Counted from the first letter of the stretch, positions 24,505 through 37,653 are shown. The stretch is DNA of 64,000 nucleotides from Lycium barbarum (GCF_019175385.1 NC_083345.1:120965657-121029656), one strand, 5' to 3'. A program made the numbers and translations. Notes: a model not told the origin generated them from the letters alone.

Positions 24505-26595
24505 TGTAACACCTCATACCTTTAACGAAAGCTTTGACCATGATCCTAGACTTAGAAAATCAGATAAAGAATGTGGGAATAGAAATTTCCCTGTTCAGTT
24601 GTAAGATGGGGGTTTACGCCCATGAACAGTGACCGTATTTCAGTTTACGAGCCGTATTTCAAATCATAAACTGGTACCAAGGATTTCTGAGCATTCTGGA
24701 ATTTGGCAGTTGGATGTCATATGGTTAAATACGGACTGTATTTCAAAATATGGCCCGTATTTCAAAACTTATTTGGAATTTGGGAAAACTTCCTTGAAGA
24801 AAGTTTTAGAACTTTGAAATACCTTTCCAACGGTATATTATGGGGGTCGAATGGACATATGTGCAAAGAGTTATGGTCATTTTACTGAAGAGACGCAGTG
24901 CAGTTCGTATTTCAAAATACGGCCAGTATTTAACTGGGCCAAAAATTTAATTTTTCCAGAACAGTATATATTCGTCCATTACAGTTCAAATCATTATTTT
25001 TCATTCCTTCAAGCCCTAGAACGACCTCTTATCCTCCTCCATCATCAAGAACACCAAGGTAAGCCCACACTAATTATTCCAACTCAATTCTAACATATAT
25101 CCTAATAGTCTAAGCAAGAAATTATTGTTCATAATCTAGGGTTTTCAAGAAAACCCATCTCAAGGTTCAAGAATCAAGATTTAAGAAATCTTCTTCAAAA
25201 CTCAAGTCTCTAATTCAAGTTTTGGAGCAATTAAGGTATGTAGAACTTCCATCCACATGTGGGAATCTCTACGTTCTTCCCCATGCTCCGTATTCTTGAT
25301 ATCCATGAAGTTCAAACCCTAGGGCATTAAACCCAACATATTGGTAGCCCGTATTTATGTATTTATGTACATGAATTTTGTATCTATATTCGTTATTGTA
25401 TTCCTAATCTTCCATTATGGTTATTAGGAACCCTAGCTTAATCCATGAATCATGAATTCTTCCTCATGTGTTCTCATTATGTTTATATGAAACTTTATGA
25501 TTTTATGTAGCAAGTTACAAGCATGTTTTCAAGTCAATTATATATATATATATATATATAATTATGAACTATTGTTATTACTCATGAATCAAGAACATGT
25601 TTGCAAGACTATGACAAGATATTTCATGAAACCATGTTACAAGTTATTTCATGAAATCATGATTACAAGTTATTTACAAGTTATTTCACGAAAATCATGG
25701 GCTTCTTAGCCAACTATATCATGTTCATGTTTTTGGGAATTGCTTAGTTAACCGAGAAGGCTTAGATAGCCTGAAACTACGTTGTCACCGTAGGATAAGC
25801 GTTGTCAGCAAGGAGGCAACACCTTCATTATGCAGTTTGGATCCTTACATGCTTATTATTACTTAAATCTCATATCCCTGGCAAGGTGTGAGTGTTCTCC
25901 TGGTAGGACGCAAGTACCAGATCATGTTGTCGGTTATACTATAGCGTTCCCCACGTTACAAGCAGTTTTACGTACATGTATTTCCATTGATTTAGTGTTT
26001 TCAGACTTTACTCACGTTTCATGCTCATGTTTAAGTTACATTCAGTTTCAGTTCATGCCCTATACCTATGTGTGCCATGTTCTTCATTTCAGCAGGTTTT
26101 ACATACTAGTACTATTCACGATGTACTAACGTCCCTTTTGCCCGGGGCCTGCACTTCACGGTGCAGATACCGGTTTTCAGGAGCATACATCTGCGCAGTA
26201 GGATCACTTCAGCTATCAGCTTATTGGTGAGCCCCACTCCTCTCGGGGTTCAACATAGAGTCTGCATTAGTATTCAGTTTATGGTAGTCCAGGGCCATGT
26301 CCTGGTAGTTAGTATTCAGATGTGCTCTAGAGGTTTCATAGACAGATGTTAGCTCACAGAGTCAGTTGTGCTTTCATGTTTGCAGACTATTATGTTTTCA
26401 TGATATTTTATGCTATGAGATAAATTTCAGACTTTATTCCGCAAATTACATTTTCATGATTCATTTAAAATTGCATCATATAGATTATTTTATTTTGATG
26501 CCCATTTTGACAAGCAAGCCATGAGGTTCGCTCGGACACATGCAAGTAAGGCCCGAGTGCCGTGTTACGCCCAGGCCATGGTTCGGGGCGTGACA
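24505..26595 (+). mobile_element. Solo LTR, 2091 bp, target duplication AGATT
   Basis: Starts TGTAACACCTCATACC and ends TTCGGGGCGTGACA, the ends of Tekay/Del-like gypsy LTRs. AGATT lies at 24500-24504 and 26596-26600. No gag/pol inside. It holds a palindrome cluster (24632-24940), a TATATA at 24964-24972 and, about 90 bp on, a donor-like CAAG/GTAAGC. Confidence 0.88.
24632..24940 (+). promoter_or_regulatory. Cluster of CGTATTT/AAATACGG inverted repeats upstream of a TATA
   Basis: Repeated CGTATTTCA and AAATACGG with centres like TACGGNCNGTA occur around 24632-24664, 24725-24768 and 24902-24940. The last lies about 25 bp before TATATATT. The Tekay element at 45928 has a similar core (TACGGACCGTA) near the U3 start of its LTR. 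Confidence 0.6.
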
Positions 26596-28733
26596 AGATT
26601 CTTCAATAATTTATTGTTGTTGCTTGTTCTCATGATAAGTTGATTATACTGGCTAAAGTTGGGATTGAGTTCCCTAAATTCTGAAAAAATATAAAAGGTG
26701 AATATGGGTCGTTCACCTGTTATGTGATGTCTTAAATAGATGCATCGATAAGACGGTCACATGTGCTTTTATTGTCAACCCGCAGTTTGACATATGCAAA
26801 GTTACTTGCTCAAAATAATTGAGTTGAGAGCACAATTTTCAGATTATGTAATAAAGAGAATTCATCTTGTTAATGCTGGTTTATATCCAAGCTGGTTTGG
26901 CGTTAAATGCCTCTACTAAATAGCTAAATCATTACTTATGAGAATAAAGCTTCATGTGGTGATCTGAAATATGATATATTATATACAACATCACTTGTAT
27001 GCTTCAGACCAAAATTATGATAAATTCTCTCCTCACAATTGGTTCAGGGTTAGGGACCAAATGTTTCCATCTAACAGTTTTTTATGTGTGGTATATGATT
27101 AATGAATCTACCATGATGCACAAAGATAGATTCCCCCAAAGAAGATGGGATATATGTTAGTTTTTCTAACATAAGGGGGAGAGAATAAGCAGCTGAGGAA
27201 TATGTTATGAATTATCATTAGTGTGATCCTCATTAAAAGGATAATTCAACTCAAATGCTAGAAGCATTTGCTGACCCAAAATTAATTCCTAATTTCAGCT
27301 GCAAAATGCTCCCATTAAATTCATGTCCCTGAAGGACAGAGTCTACAGCATGCATGAAGCGTGGTAGACTAATCGGTTCCAAACGCAATAATCATTGAAA
27401 AGAAAGAGGAGCAAATGATTAATGATCATTTTAAGGAGGCAATGTGCTCTTGAAGAGCCTACGACATAACACTTTATGAAACCTCATGAGAGATTTAGGT
27501 ACCTAAAAATAATGGAAGTGATGAGATCTCAATAAGTTATGTCACATTGAGAACCGATTCAAATGATATATCGTCGACGATATCTTTGGTACAATATAGC
27601 GCAATATTGTAAAAGATTGTGAGGATCTAAATTCTACATCTATTAAAGCATGCTAACGCAGAAATTATTATCAAGTGAAATGACGCATCTTGGTAAGCGT
27701 AAAGCTTATAGGACCTGTTGTCCAGACGCCAGAAGATGTCACATCATTTAAATAGAAATAGATGTTGCCACAACCTATATGAATTGCTTGACAAAATTAT
27801 ATGAAAATTCTTGAAGAATTTTAAATGCTTGAAGCATATACAAGTTATAGAAATTTGTTCATAATTCTTATATGAATTAAGCTAAGCAAGTTGAACACGA
27901 TTTTATCAACTTAATGAATATTTACTGGCTAAGGGTACAAATGACTCTATTTATCCTTAAGTCTTTGTGAATCAAAATCTTTCATATTGTTAGTGCAAGT
28001 TGATGACTTGAGAATTATTGAAACTCTTGAAGAGTTTTCGAAAGAAATAGATTATCTGCTGAAAGAAGTTGAAATGAGAAACTTGCAGAATTTTTTGGTC
28101 CTGAAGTGCCATATCTTTATGCAATTGATGCATTTATATATTTTGCTATGACTATGGGGGATTATAGTCATACGATGTTGTTCTACATGACAGTCAAATC
28201 ATATAAAGATAACATTTGTTTATAAAGCAAGTTAGGAATGCACTTGGAGTGATTTCAACAATATAACTCTATCCAAAGACTGAAGATGCAGCAGCATACA
28301 TAGCCCAACTAAAGAGAGGATTCATAAAAGCACAAGGCATGTTTCACCAAAGTTGTTCTTGACACACAAGCTCCAGAAGAATGGTGATATCAACGTGCAA
28401 GAGATTTGTTCGAGCGATAATATGACTGATTTATTCACCAAGTCTCTACCAACTGCAACTTTCGAGAAGATGGTGCACAAGATTGAGATGTGAAGATTCA
28501 AGTTTTTGATTGAAGTTCTCATCAGGGGGAGTCAATACGCGTTGTACTCTTTTTCCCTTTCAAGGTTTTTGTCCCACTGGGTTTTTCCTTGTAAGGTTTT
28601 TAATGAGGCAACCTAATGACGTATTATTAGAAATGTGTACTCTTTTTCCTTCAATAGAATTTTTTCCACTGGGTTTTTTCTAGTAAGGTTTTAACGAGGC
28701 ACATTATCTATTAAATAGACATCCAAGGGGGAG

Positions 28734-28937
28734 TGTTATAAATATTATTTATTATTGTGGATGTCTATCTTTAGGAGAAATATTAGGGTTAGTGATTTTG
28801 GGATCAAGTCACTTTTTCCCTATAAATATAGAGGTTCCCCTTCATTGTAAATCAATCCCTAACAAGAGAAATAAAGAATTGCTCTCTTCTCTCCTTCTCT
28901 ACAAATATTCTTGTTCTTCCTTTATTATTTTATAACA
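28734..28937 (+). repeat. 3' LTR of the hairpin-rich copia
   Basis: 204 bp, matches 21672-21875 with several substitutions. Preceded by the polypurine tract at about 28722-28732 and followed by GATAT. Confidence 0.9.
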
Positions 28938-28942
28938 GATAT

Positions 28943-29178
28943 GTTATTTTTGTATATAATTTTTGTCAAGTGGGTAACAATCTCCAGGTCCAGTAGATAC
29001 CTATGTTCTTTTACTTTCTTAAGTTCCAAACTCCAGTCTATAAATGACAAAGACATAAATAAACCAATAAAACATCGCAAGTAATCCTAATTCTTTTAGT
29101 GAGCATTCCTTTTAGAACATGGAATCTATTTTCGTCTTTTATTATGACAAAAACAAGCAAGTAATCCTAATTCTTTTA
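28943..29178. repeat. Second copy of the 298-460 dispersed block
   Basis: ACCTATGTTCTTTTACTTTC, CATCGCAAGTAATCC and TCCTAATTCTTTTAGG match 298-460. The copy at 415-450 gives the empty site for the MITE at 29179. Nothing else is seen up to 29797. Confidence 0.65.
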
Positions 29179-29459
29179 GGGGTCATTTGGTACGCGGAAT
29201 AAGGTGGATATCCTACGATTAAGTTTGGGATTAATTTTATACTTTACTTGGTAGAAAGTTTAAATGTATCTCATGATAAATGTATACGATAAATTTATAC
29301 CTTCTACCAAACAGAATACAAAATGAAGCCCACTTAATTTTCGGATATCCCACTTTGTTCAGTCAAACTTGGGATTATTTTATATCACCTTCCAGATGGG
29401 ATAAATTAGTCTCAGGATTATAATCCGAGGGTAATTTAGTCTGCATACCAAACGACCCC
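29179..29459. mobile_element. MITE, PIF/Harbinger (Tourist)-like, 281 bp
   Basis: Terminal inverted repeats GGGGTCATTTGGTA and TACCAAACGACCCC. The empty site at about 432-440 reads CTTTTAGGAATC; here it is split after TTA and resumes TAAGGAATC, consistent with a 3-bp TTA duplication with one change. Confidence 0.78.
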
Positions 29460-29796
29460 TAAGGAATCAAATTAGGGAATTTACAATATGTTGGATTATG
29501 GTTCTGGATCATGGATTGCTCCATGTGAACTGACCCGACCTATCTGAAAAGAGATAAGATTAAAGAAAGTAATTTCCTTGAGAGAATTTACCATGCACGG
29601 TTAATAAAAAGAAGAAACGACTTCTTCTATGTTAACTCTCACGGCTTCCCTCTTCTTTCTTAACACTTTTGAGAAGAAATTTCTAGTTCTGTCTAATAAA
29701 CACACACTAAAAGCAAGACATGTGCTCGTGGAGTAAATAAATTTTGAATCATAAGTGACTTGGGGCAACCTTTTTCGGTAGTCACAGTGTTTTGAG

Positions 29797-30766
29797 TCAT
29801 TGTTTTAAAAGGCAGTGTCAGGACTCGCCCCGGGGCTCGCCTCGGGGCAGGGCAGTGGCAAAACGCCCTGGGGCTAACGTGCGGGGCTTAGTTCCTATGA
29901 GGCTAACGCCCTAAGCGCCCAACCGTACGCCCTAAACACGCCTAACGCCCAACGCCCAGGGCTCGCCTAACAGTTCTTACACAAATTATATTTTAAATTC
30001 CTTAATTAAAATCATTCACCCTCATAATTGTTTAACAAAATAATGATACTTAATAGTTTTTCATCTATAGAAATAGAAGATTGGGTGTAACTCATATAAC
30101 AAGTCGTAGTATTTGATATTTACTATTTAAGAACGTCGTGAGGGTGAATATCACTTTTTTTTTTTTTTAAAAACACATAGCGGAATTGTACATTTTCACT
30201 TGTCATTGGTCATAAGTCCTATGTATCAAAATTATCATATAATTTTATTTTTTGTTCATGAAGAAGTTATGTTTTAATTGTAATATTGATAAATTTTATT
30301 GATTATTTGCTTATAGGGAGATAAAATGAATAGTATGATAGTAATAGTGTTTTAAGAAACTGTGTTTTTTTCCGTGTTTGAAAGTTAAAATGTTAGAATT
30401 GTTTTGCATTTCATAATAGCTTTTATTTCATTGTATTGTTTATACTTGTAAAATTATGTTATATATAATTACAAGTTATAAGCGGTGTATAATGGGCTTT
30501 GATCATTTTTTTGTGAGGATCAAGCGCGCGCGCGCTCACACACACACATATACATACATACATACATATATATATTTCATTTATTTACAGTTTTCTTTAT
30601 TTTTTAATGTAATTTTACCTATTTAAAAATAGTTATTGTAATTATATTATTTTAAGAAATACTAAAAATTAAATATCCATGGGGCTTACGCCCCGTGCCA
30701 GGAGGCTTACGCCTCGTCGAGGCGTATGTAAAACGCCCCGCCTTACGCCCCCGCCTTTTAAAACAC
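29797..30766. mobile_element. Mutator-like non-autonomous element, 970 bp, 9-bp duplication
   Basis: Starts TCATTGTTTTAAAAGGC and ends GCCTTTTAAAACAC, flanked by perfect TGTTTTGAG at 29788-29796 and 30767-30775. Both ends are very GC-rich (CGCCCC/GGGGCG runs, 29811-29970 and 30680-30755) around an AT-rich core with a GCGC/CACA microsatellite (about 30522-30550). A second copy lies at 39452-41019. No transposase. Confidence 0.8.
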
Positions 30767-31067
30767 TGTTTTGAGCAATTCCTGGCGACATAAAGGATCC
30801 AGGTGGTGTAGATCCTAGGGGCATCGATTCACCTCTGCAGTTTAAAAGGTAAATAATTAGATTTTGATCAAATATTTTCATTTAATTTGGGCATCCAGTA
30901 ACAGTAACTTCAATAATTATTAAGAGTCCTTTTGGTTCTCAATTTTATCAATGATATATCACATATTGACTCTAATATGACTACTCTGGAAGAACCATAC
31001 TCCCACATACATTCTTATATAGGGACGGCTCAACATAATCAATGGGCTAAAGTTAAAATTTAATGTA

Positions 31068-31683
31068 CGACAACAACAACAACATGCCCAATGAATCCCA
31101 CAATGTGAGGTCTGAGGAGGGTAGAGTGTACGCAGACCTTACCCCTATCTTAGGTAGGGAGGCTATTTCCGGAAGACCCTCGGCTCAAGAAAAGGCATAG
31201 GAAAGGTTAGATACGGGCAAACAATTCAAAGCAATTATGAAAATGAAAACAACGAAAGTGAATAAGCCATGATAAACCATTCTGTGCAAACAAATACTCG
31301 CAAAAATCAAGGGACAAGAAACTAAAGATCAATGCAGCTACTCGCAAGAAAGGATAAACGCGACTACCTACTAGCCTTCTACCCTGATCTGAGTCCTCCA
31401 TATCCTCCTATCTAAGGTCATGTCCTCGATAAGCTGGAAATGCGTCATGTCCTGTCTAATCACCTCTCCCCAATACTTCTTAGGCCTACCTTTACCTCTT
31501 CTGAAACCGTCCATAGCCAGCCTCTCGCACCTCCGCACTGGGGCATTTGCGTCTCTCCGCATCACATGCCTAAACCATCTCAACCTCGCTTCCCGCATCT
31601 TGTCCTCCATCGAGGCTACTCCTACTTTGTCTCGGATAACTTCATTCCTAATCCTATCGCTCTTAGTGTTCCCACACATCAAG
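31068..31683 (-). mobile_element. RTE-type LINE 3' fragment
   Basis: On the minus strand it encodes the C-terminal tail of an RTE element ([42 protein letters not shown]) and ends in a TTG repeat tail (plus strand ACAACAACAACAACA, 31069-31083). It is 5'-truncated, as most RTE copies are. No target duplication found. Copy at 40089-40678. Confidence 0.83.
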
Positions 31684-32045
31684 AAAGGAAAAATCAAAAC
31701 CAATAAGGTAGGTATGAGAAATAAAGACTTAACCTAATTTACTCACTCATTTGAACAACTCAAACTAAAATCTAAAAATATGAAACCTTTTATTTATGTA
31801 TTAGGAAAATAATATATATAGAGTATAGAATTAAATTAAATTTTCAAGTCTTTTTAATATACAATTTTATAATTTTCTTGTATACTGACATAGAATGCAT
31901 TAGATCTTCTTTCCATATTATCAAGTTTTTATTTCAATATTTCAATTACAAGTAATTTTAATTATTCATCAAAAAAAAAAATTATAACCACTAAAAAATT
32001 ACTATACGTATCACAACGTTACAATGAGTATTTTTTTCCTTATAA

Positions 32046-32232
32046 AGGGGGTTGAGGGGGAGTGGGGGTAGGGGTTGTGGGTGAGGGAGTGGGGGTGTGG
32101 GTGGAGGTGGGGAGTGGGGGAGTAGGGGTAAGGGGTTGTGGGTGTGGGAGGTGTGGGTGGAGGTAGGAAAGTGGGGGTAGGGGGTTATGGGTGGGGGAGG
32201 GGGGTTTGGGGGTGCGGGTGGAGTTGGGGAGT
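32046..32232 (+). repeat. G-rich minisatellite
   Basis: Degenerate units GGGGGAGTGGGGGTAGGGGTT and GTGGGTGGAGGTGG repeat over about 190 bp. Runs of three or more G every few bases make G-quadruplexes likely. The reverse strand gives a Pro/Thr-rich frame that is not a gene. Confidence 0.85.
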
Positions 32233-35200
32233 GTCATGAACTTTATCTAATATTTAGAACTTTATATTAAACTACTTAAATCTTCATATCTACCAATAAG
32301 ATTTGTTACAACAAGAACTAAGGTATTGTATTACAACAAATGACTAATAGTTATTAACTTGAAAGAGCCTATATTAATGTACCATTATCATTTCTCAAGT
32401 ATACATTTGCACCACCTCCATTTTCTTGACTGACACCATTATCATTTCCCAAGAATATGTTTACATCATCCCAGAAATTCTGATTGTTTTCAAAAGCTTT
32501 CAAGAGATCACCGAAGAGATACATGTTGTTTGTTCCAGGCGGAGGAGGATTGATGTTTAGAGGTTGCCATCTTGGTGCCCAAGACATTGGTGGTGGTTGT
32601 TGCGGATTGTACTATTAAGGAATGTTGTGTCGTGGATGATGCTAGTAACGTTGTCCCCATTGTGGTGCCAACTGCCATCCGTCGCTACATTTGATAAATA
32701 TTATTAGAACCATTTTAATTTATTAATTGAAAAACTGTACAATTGGGTTCTTTTAAAAATGTCGGAAATAGCAATACAAATATAATTTGCCAAACTTTTT
32801 TTAACTTTATAAAGTAACTTTTAATCAGATTAATAGGCTATACTTAGTCGAGATGAATTTCAATAATTTGAAATTGAAATTCTTACCGAGGGAATAGCAA
32901 AGCATCTCTCACTGCAACTTCTCTTTTAAGTTCTATAATCTTTGCGTCTTTTTCACGCAGAATCTTCATTACCCCTCCAAACTGACCTTTGTTTATTATT
33001 GTAGCCTCTCCGACACGGTTTTGGAAAAACTCGGTTCTTGCTTGATTCCAATTCCAATTCCAATTTTTCTAACCACTTTAAGATGTTTTTCTTTGTAAAA
33101 ACTGTTATACCCCATTTTAAACGGGTCAAATCGGAGTACAACATATTGGTGATTCCCAAATTATTTGTTTTGAGGAGTTGCCACCTAATTATTTTATTGG
33201 TGAATTAGGACACCTAAGTATTAACTAAGGCAAAGCTAAACTAAACCTCTATTAATGGTCTGCTTAACTAATGTGATTCTAGGTAAGGGTTCTTGGTTAT
33301 TCTAAAGGGAAGAGGTTAGGCATCCTTTAAGATTCGTTAACTACGATTAACTGGTCAAACTTAGGTTATTTAATTAAGACTAAAAAAAAATACAAATATA
33401 ACATTTTAAATGTTTAGAAAAATAGTTTGTAAATATTATCAAGATTTCAAAAAATGGAGAATATAAGGCATCTTGACAAAAATAATATTTTATATTTTTA
33501 TGGGTAATGTAAGAAAAAGTATTTCATCTTAAGTAATTAAGTGATTAAGTAAAAGATTTGCATTTGATAACACAATGGATTTAATACTTAATGCTAGCCG
33601 AATTTAATGAATACAAAGACATAAGTGGACATCATAATTAAACAAAGGGATTAACTAATTAAGTCTCAAATGAAACGAATGAGGCATTATAGGCAATCTT
33701 ATCTTATGCGTTTAGAATTTATTTATTTTTCTTAAAACAAAACAAAGAGTAAGTACGCTATTTTTTAAGTATTCTAAATTTAAATATCATAAATTGTTTT
33801 AAAAAAAATACGTTAAGTATGGTATGGTTTTAAATTATGTCATAGAATAAGTACGTTATCTAAATTTAACTATCTTAAATGCGTTATTTAAATAAGTACG
33901 TTATTCTTTAAGGTATTCTAAATTCAAATATCATAACTTCTAAATTGTTTTAAATACATTATTTCTAAGGCAAACTCGAATTCTAACTTCCCATTATTAC
34001 TAAAACTATCCCCACTAATTCCGCTAGGATTCATCTAAGCTAAGAAAACAAAACAGAGTAAAGTGTTAGTCATACAATACAAATCAAATGCACAAAAAGA
34101 AAATAGAATAGAGGGATAAATATAATCGAATGGATCTGGCCCATTTTTAGGCCAATTGCTGCGATCTGTTTCTGCCATTGGGCTTTGGCCCAAATTTTTT
34201 TTTTCTACACGGCTGATAGAGAGAGAGAATATCACGTTGGGCTTTAGCCCAACACCGAATGTGGGAAGAAGATGAGCCCCTTGGGCTCATACGAGATGGT
34301 CATGCATAAAAATGAAAGAAAAAGGATTAGTACCGTGACATGCCAAATTAATAGAGCAATTTCAACAAACAAGTGATTTATGTATATATTATGTATATTT
34401 AAGTACACCTCGTGTATACACATTCATAAGGATGCTTAGAAGGTTAACATTGGAAAGCTTTTGCTCCCGTCTTCCCGATGTTGCACAAGTTCCAAGGGAT
34501 TTCATGAATCCCAGGCATGGCTAACACCGGGAAGGGTTCAAGCTTGATCCATAATGACCAACTAACCTCCCTATCAATGTGCTAACCACAATCTACTTAT
34601 AATATACATTCATATACATACTTCAAACGAAATATGCTTGCAACACGCACAAAATTTAAACAAATCTATACTGATAATGTAGACTATATGCAGAACCTAC
34701 TAATACATATTTCACTCACACAAAAATGCACAGAATCTAGACTAGGTGTATTTACAGTATTCAATCATTTAAAGAACTTAAATAAGGCATTTTGCATATA
34801 TAGCATGTGCAGAGCTTAAATAAGGTATACTGGCAACACACAAACACATACCGAGCCTAAACATGGCATACTTGCGATATACAAACACCTACGGAACTCA
34901 AGAAAGACATTTGTAGTATTCAGGCACATTTTCAGTTCACATTTTCATATTAACAAAGTAAAATACTAATGATTATAGCAAAATATCATCACTGCCAGTA
35001 GTTTGTGATTCTACTCGACTAAAAACTACAAATGGCATCTTTTAACCTTACATAAATCACAGATTCCTACATCATACTAAGCACTAGTGATACAGAAACA
35101 ATTTGCCAACTTTAGGTCAGATTTTATTTCCCCAACTTACCACTTTACTTTTATTCAAAAGAGAGATCTGAGGCTTAAAAAATGGGTTTGAGACAACATC

Positions 35201-36700
35201 ATAAGATCAGCAGCCAACAAACATGATGATTAGTTAAACCAAATTGTAATCGTTTCAAAAATGAAGCTTAACCATACTATTATTTCTGGGTAAAACAAAT
35301 CCTTTATAACATATGAAAGAAAGAGACCACTTGATTGATTTCATGCCAGCACAGGGAGACAACATCATATACGAAAACCATGGTAAATGAGTTTTCATTC
35401 AAGACAGGGGAATGCCAACTCACATTATGGAAAGCAACCTCAACAAACTGAAATTTCATTCTTTCAAAATACAGAGACCACAAAAGGGGACAGAACTAAG
35501 TTTAAATACTCGTATCCACTTAAAGAAACATATTCTGAGGTCTTTAGATACTGCCACAATCAGCAAGTTAATAGCACAGGCCATACAATTTAGACAGAGT
35601 CATTTAAGGGAGCATGCAAAGTCTTGGTCACTTTATTTACTCAAATTACATGATATTGCAAGCTCAGAAAGTACAGTTTTGTGTCTAGTAAACACATAGG
35701 TCTCACTCTGAGGTCAGCAACACATTTTGAGGTAAAATAAAAAAACATTTTTGGTTCAAACTACCTATCATTGAGAAAATCAGTTCAATATTTTAGACAC
35801 CATAGATCAAAATGACTCCAAGCTTTACTCCAGGATTATCTAGGCTCCCATTTAGATAACAAGCAAAGCTAAAACAGATCCTTTAGTACACAGTATGGAG
35901 ATATATGACATCAAATCCCATTTAATCAGAAGGAAATAACAAAAGCACAGCAACTATGACATGATCAACTTTAACAAGCCATGACATTATGCCAAAATAG
36001 CCTGAACACTTAATATTAATCCATTGAAACCATTACTAGCTCATTTGATCAGACAACATCTAAATCTCCATAACTAATCAATTCTAACAAGACAACATAT
36101 AAATCATGATTAACTAGAGCAAAACCAATATATAATACACACTTAGCATAGACAGACTAGCCCAAATAGCTCCTAATGCATGTTTAACTAAACAGGCTAA
36201 ACTAATAACTAAATCATGCTTAACTGAAATAGATTAGGCTATGACAACACATAAGACGTATTTAATCGAATAGGACTAAGCTAAGCTGATATACGGGACT
36301 AAACAATCTAAGCTAAGAAAGACTAACATATAAAATAGGCTTAATTATTAAACCAGACTAATACAGGAAAACATGTTTAGCTAACTAAACTAGCACATAA
36401 ACACATATACATACAGATAACTTAAAACTAAAAGGAAATGTGAAATGAATGGAAAGGGAAATTACGGACCTTCTTCGGGTGCAGCGAAGTGGGTGCGGGG
36501 TCTCCGATACACACTCGAACACTACAATCTCCGAGTTTACACGCACTCGGATTCGAAACAGTAACAGAGCAAAGAGAGAATTAAAAAAAAAATGTTTAGT
36601 ATTTTGGATCAATATCAAGAAATATTGTGACTGCTGAAAACTAATATTTCCTAGGGGAATTTTGGGCGGCTAAAAACTTATCCAAATAAATTAATAAGCG

Positions 36701-36712
36701 ATTATTTATAGG
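36701..36712 (-). promoter_or_regulatory. LTR TATA box, copy B
   Basis: CCTATAAATAAT on the minus strand, same position in the LTR as TATA in copies A and C, with a cluster of TGGGCT/GGGCC motifs 400-580 bp upstream. Confidence 0.5.
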
Positions 36713-37517
36713 AAAACATCTAGGGTTTTTCTGGGGTTCAAAAAATTGGGCGGGATTTTAAGTCGAATTCTTTTCAAATCAAAACGTTAGGAGGCTTGTT
36801 ATGTCATCGATCAGAAACAAAGAAGAAGGAGACAAAACCCATTAAGGGTTTTCAGATGAAAAGCAGAAAAGAGGGGGAAGAAAACAAACTTACCCTCTCT
36901 TCAACGGTTGAATCCGGATGGGGAAGGACGGGCATTAATTTCCTTCCCCAAAATGGCCATGCATGGCCTGTAAGAACGGAAAGGCGTCTGTGGTTTTGCT
37001 GTGTTCGTCGAAGAAGAGAGAGAGAGGAAGAGAAGAGAAAGAAAGAGGCGTTGTTCACATCATTTAGGTTTAGGTTGAATAGATTAAAGAAAATGGGTCG
37101 GGTCGGTAGGTTTAGGTAGTGGGCCGGGTATGGGTTGATGAATTTAAAGTGTGGGCTGGTCGGGTTGCTGAGTTTAAAACATGGGCTGGGTCATTATTGT
37201 GTGGGCTGGTCCGAAAAAATGTTTGTTGTTGATTGGGTTCGGATTTGGGCTAATATTGGCTGCATGAAAGAAACAATTTGGGCTTCTTAATTTAAATAAA
37301 AGACCCTCTTCCATTAATTATATATTGACGTGTGCCAAAATATTATTTACTATAAAATATATTTATTACTAAATAAAGTTATACGATGTTGTAATAGCCG
37401 TGCGATAATATTTTAAAAGTTAACAGTAAGTAAATGCTATTGTTTAATTGCATAAAAAATAAAAATGCGATGCGTGTGTGCATAAGACGGTAAATAAAAA
37501 TGTAAGAGCAATCATAA

Positions 37518-37521
37518 TGCA

Positions 37522-37578
<57 letters not shown>

Positions 37579-37603
37579 CATAATCATAATCATAATCATA
37601 ATC

Positions 37604-37653
<50 letters not shown>
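37518..37653. repeat. AAT-type trinucleotide microsatellite
   Basis: About 45 units of AAT/ATA with a CATAAT interruption near 37577-37604, inside giant LTR copy B. Its low-complexity reading frame is not a gene. Confidence 0.95.

Larger units (their letters stand above)
22179..28037 (+). repeat. Dispersed short hairpins, most with a GAA-containing loop
   Basis: At least twenty inverted repeats of 13-22 bp, stems 4-8 bp. Examples: 22395-22409, 22563-22584, 22676-22693, 23690-23706, 23792-23808 (ATCTCC-CTGAA-GGAGAT), 24157-24175 (AGTAAAC-CCGAA-GTTTACT), 24305-24321, 24343-24363, 27252-27270, 27324-27338 (TGTCC-CTGAA-GGACA), 27446-27458, 27804-27822, 27825-27837, 28021-28037 (AAACTC-TTGAA-GAGTTT). 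Stems differ but loops are mainly CTGAA, TTGAA, CAGAA, CCGAA or TAGAA, always with GAA on the plus strand. A few lack it (22221-22233, 23936-23950, loopless 27568-27583). They are absent from the nested LTR 24505-26595. Confidence 0.85.
21672..28937 (+). mobile_element. Old Ty1/copia element with hairpin-rich interior, target duplication GATAT
   Basis: LTRs of 204 bp (21672-21875, 28734-28937) begin TGTTATAAATATT and end TTTTATAACA. GATAT flanks it at 21667-21671 and 28938-28942. A polypurine tract (CCAAGGGGGAG) precedes the 3' LTR. Several substitutions (about eight by eye) separate the LTRs, so it is older than the copia at 7590. No frame over 70 codons survives inside. Weak copia traces remain, for example near 28420-28490 (end of RNase H, MTDLFTKSLP). 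It was later hit by the solo LTR 24505-26595. The interior is full of short hairpins (next entry). Confidence 0.9.

Noticed and set aside
22179..28037. Hairpin array as a CRISPR or tRNA/miRNA cluster
   Set aside because: Stems differ, spacing is irregular, no repeat-spacer pattern, and stems of 4-8 bp are too short for miRNA precursors or tRNAs.
36796..37119. 107-codon open frame, plus strand, in copy B
   Set aside because: Lies antisense to the LTR promoter region, Lys/Arg/Glu-rich from GA-rich DNA, no counterpart in copies A or C.
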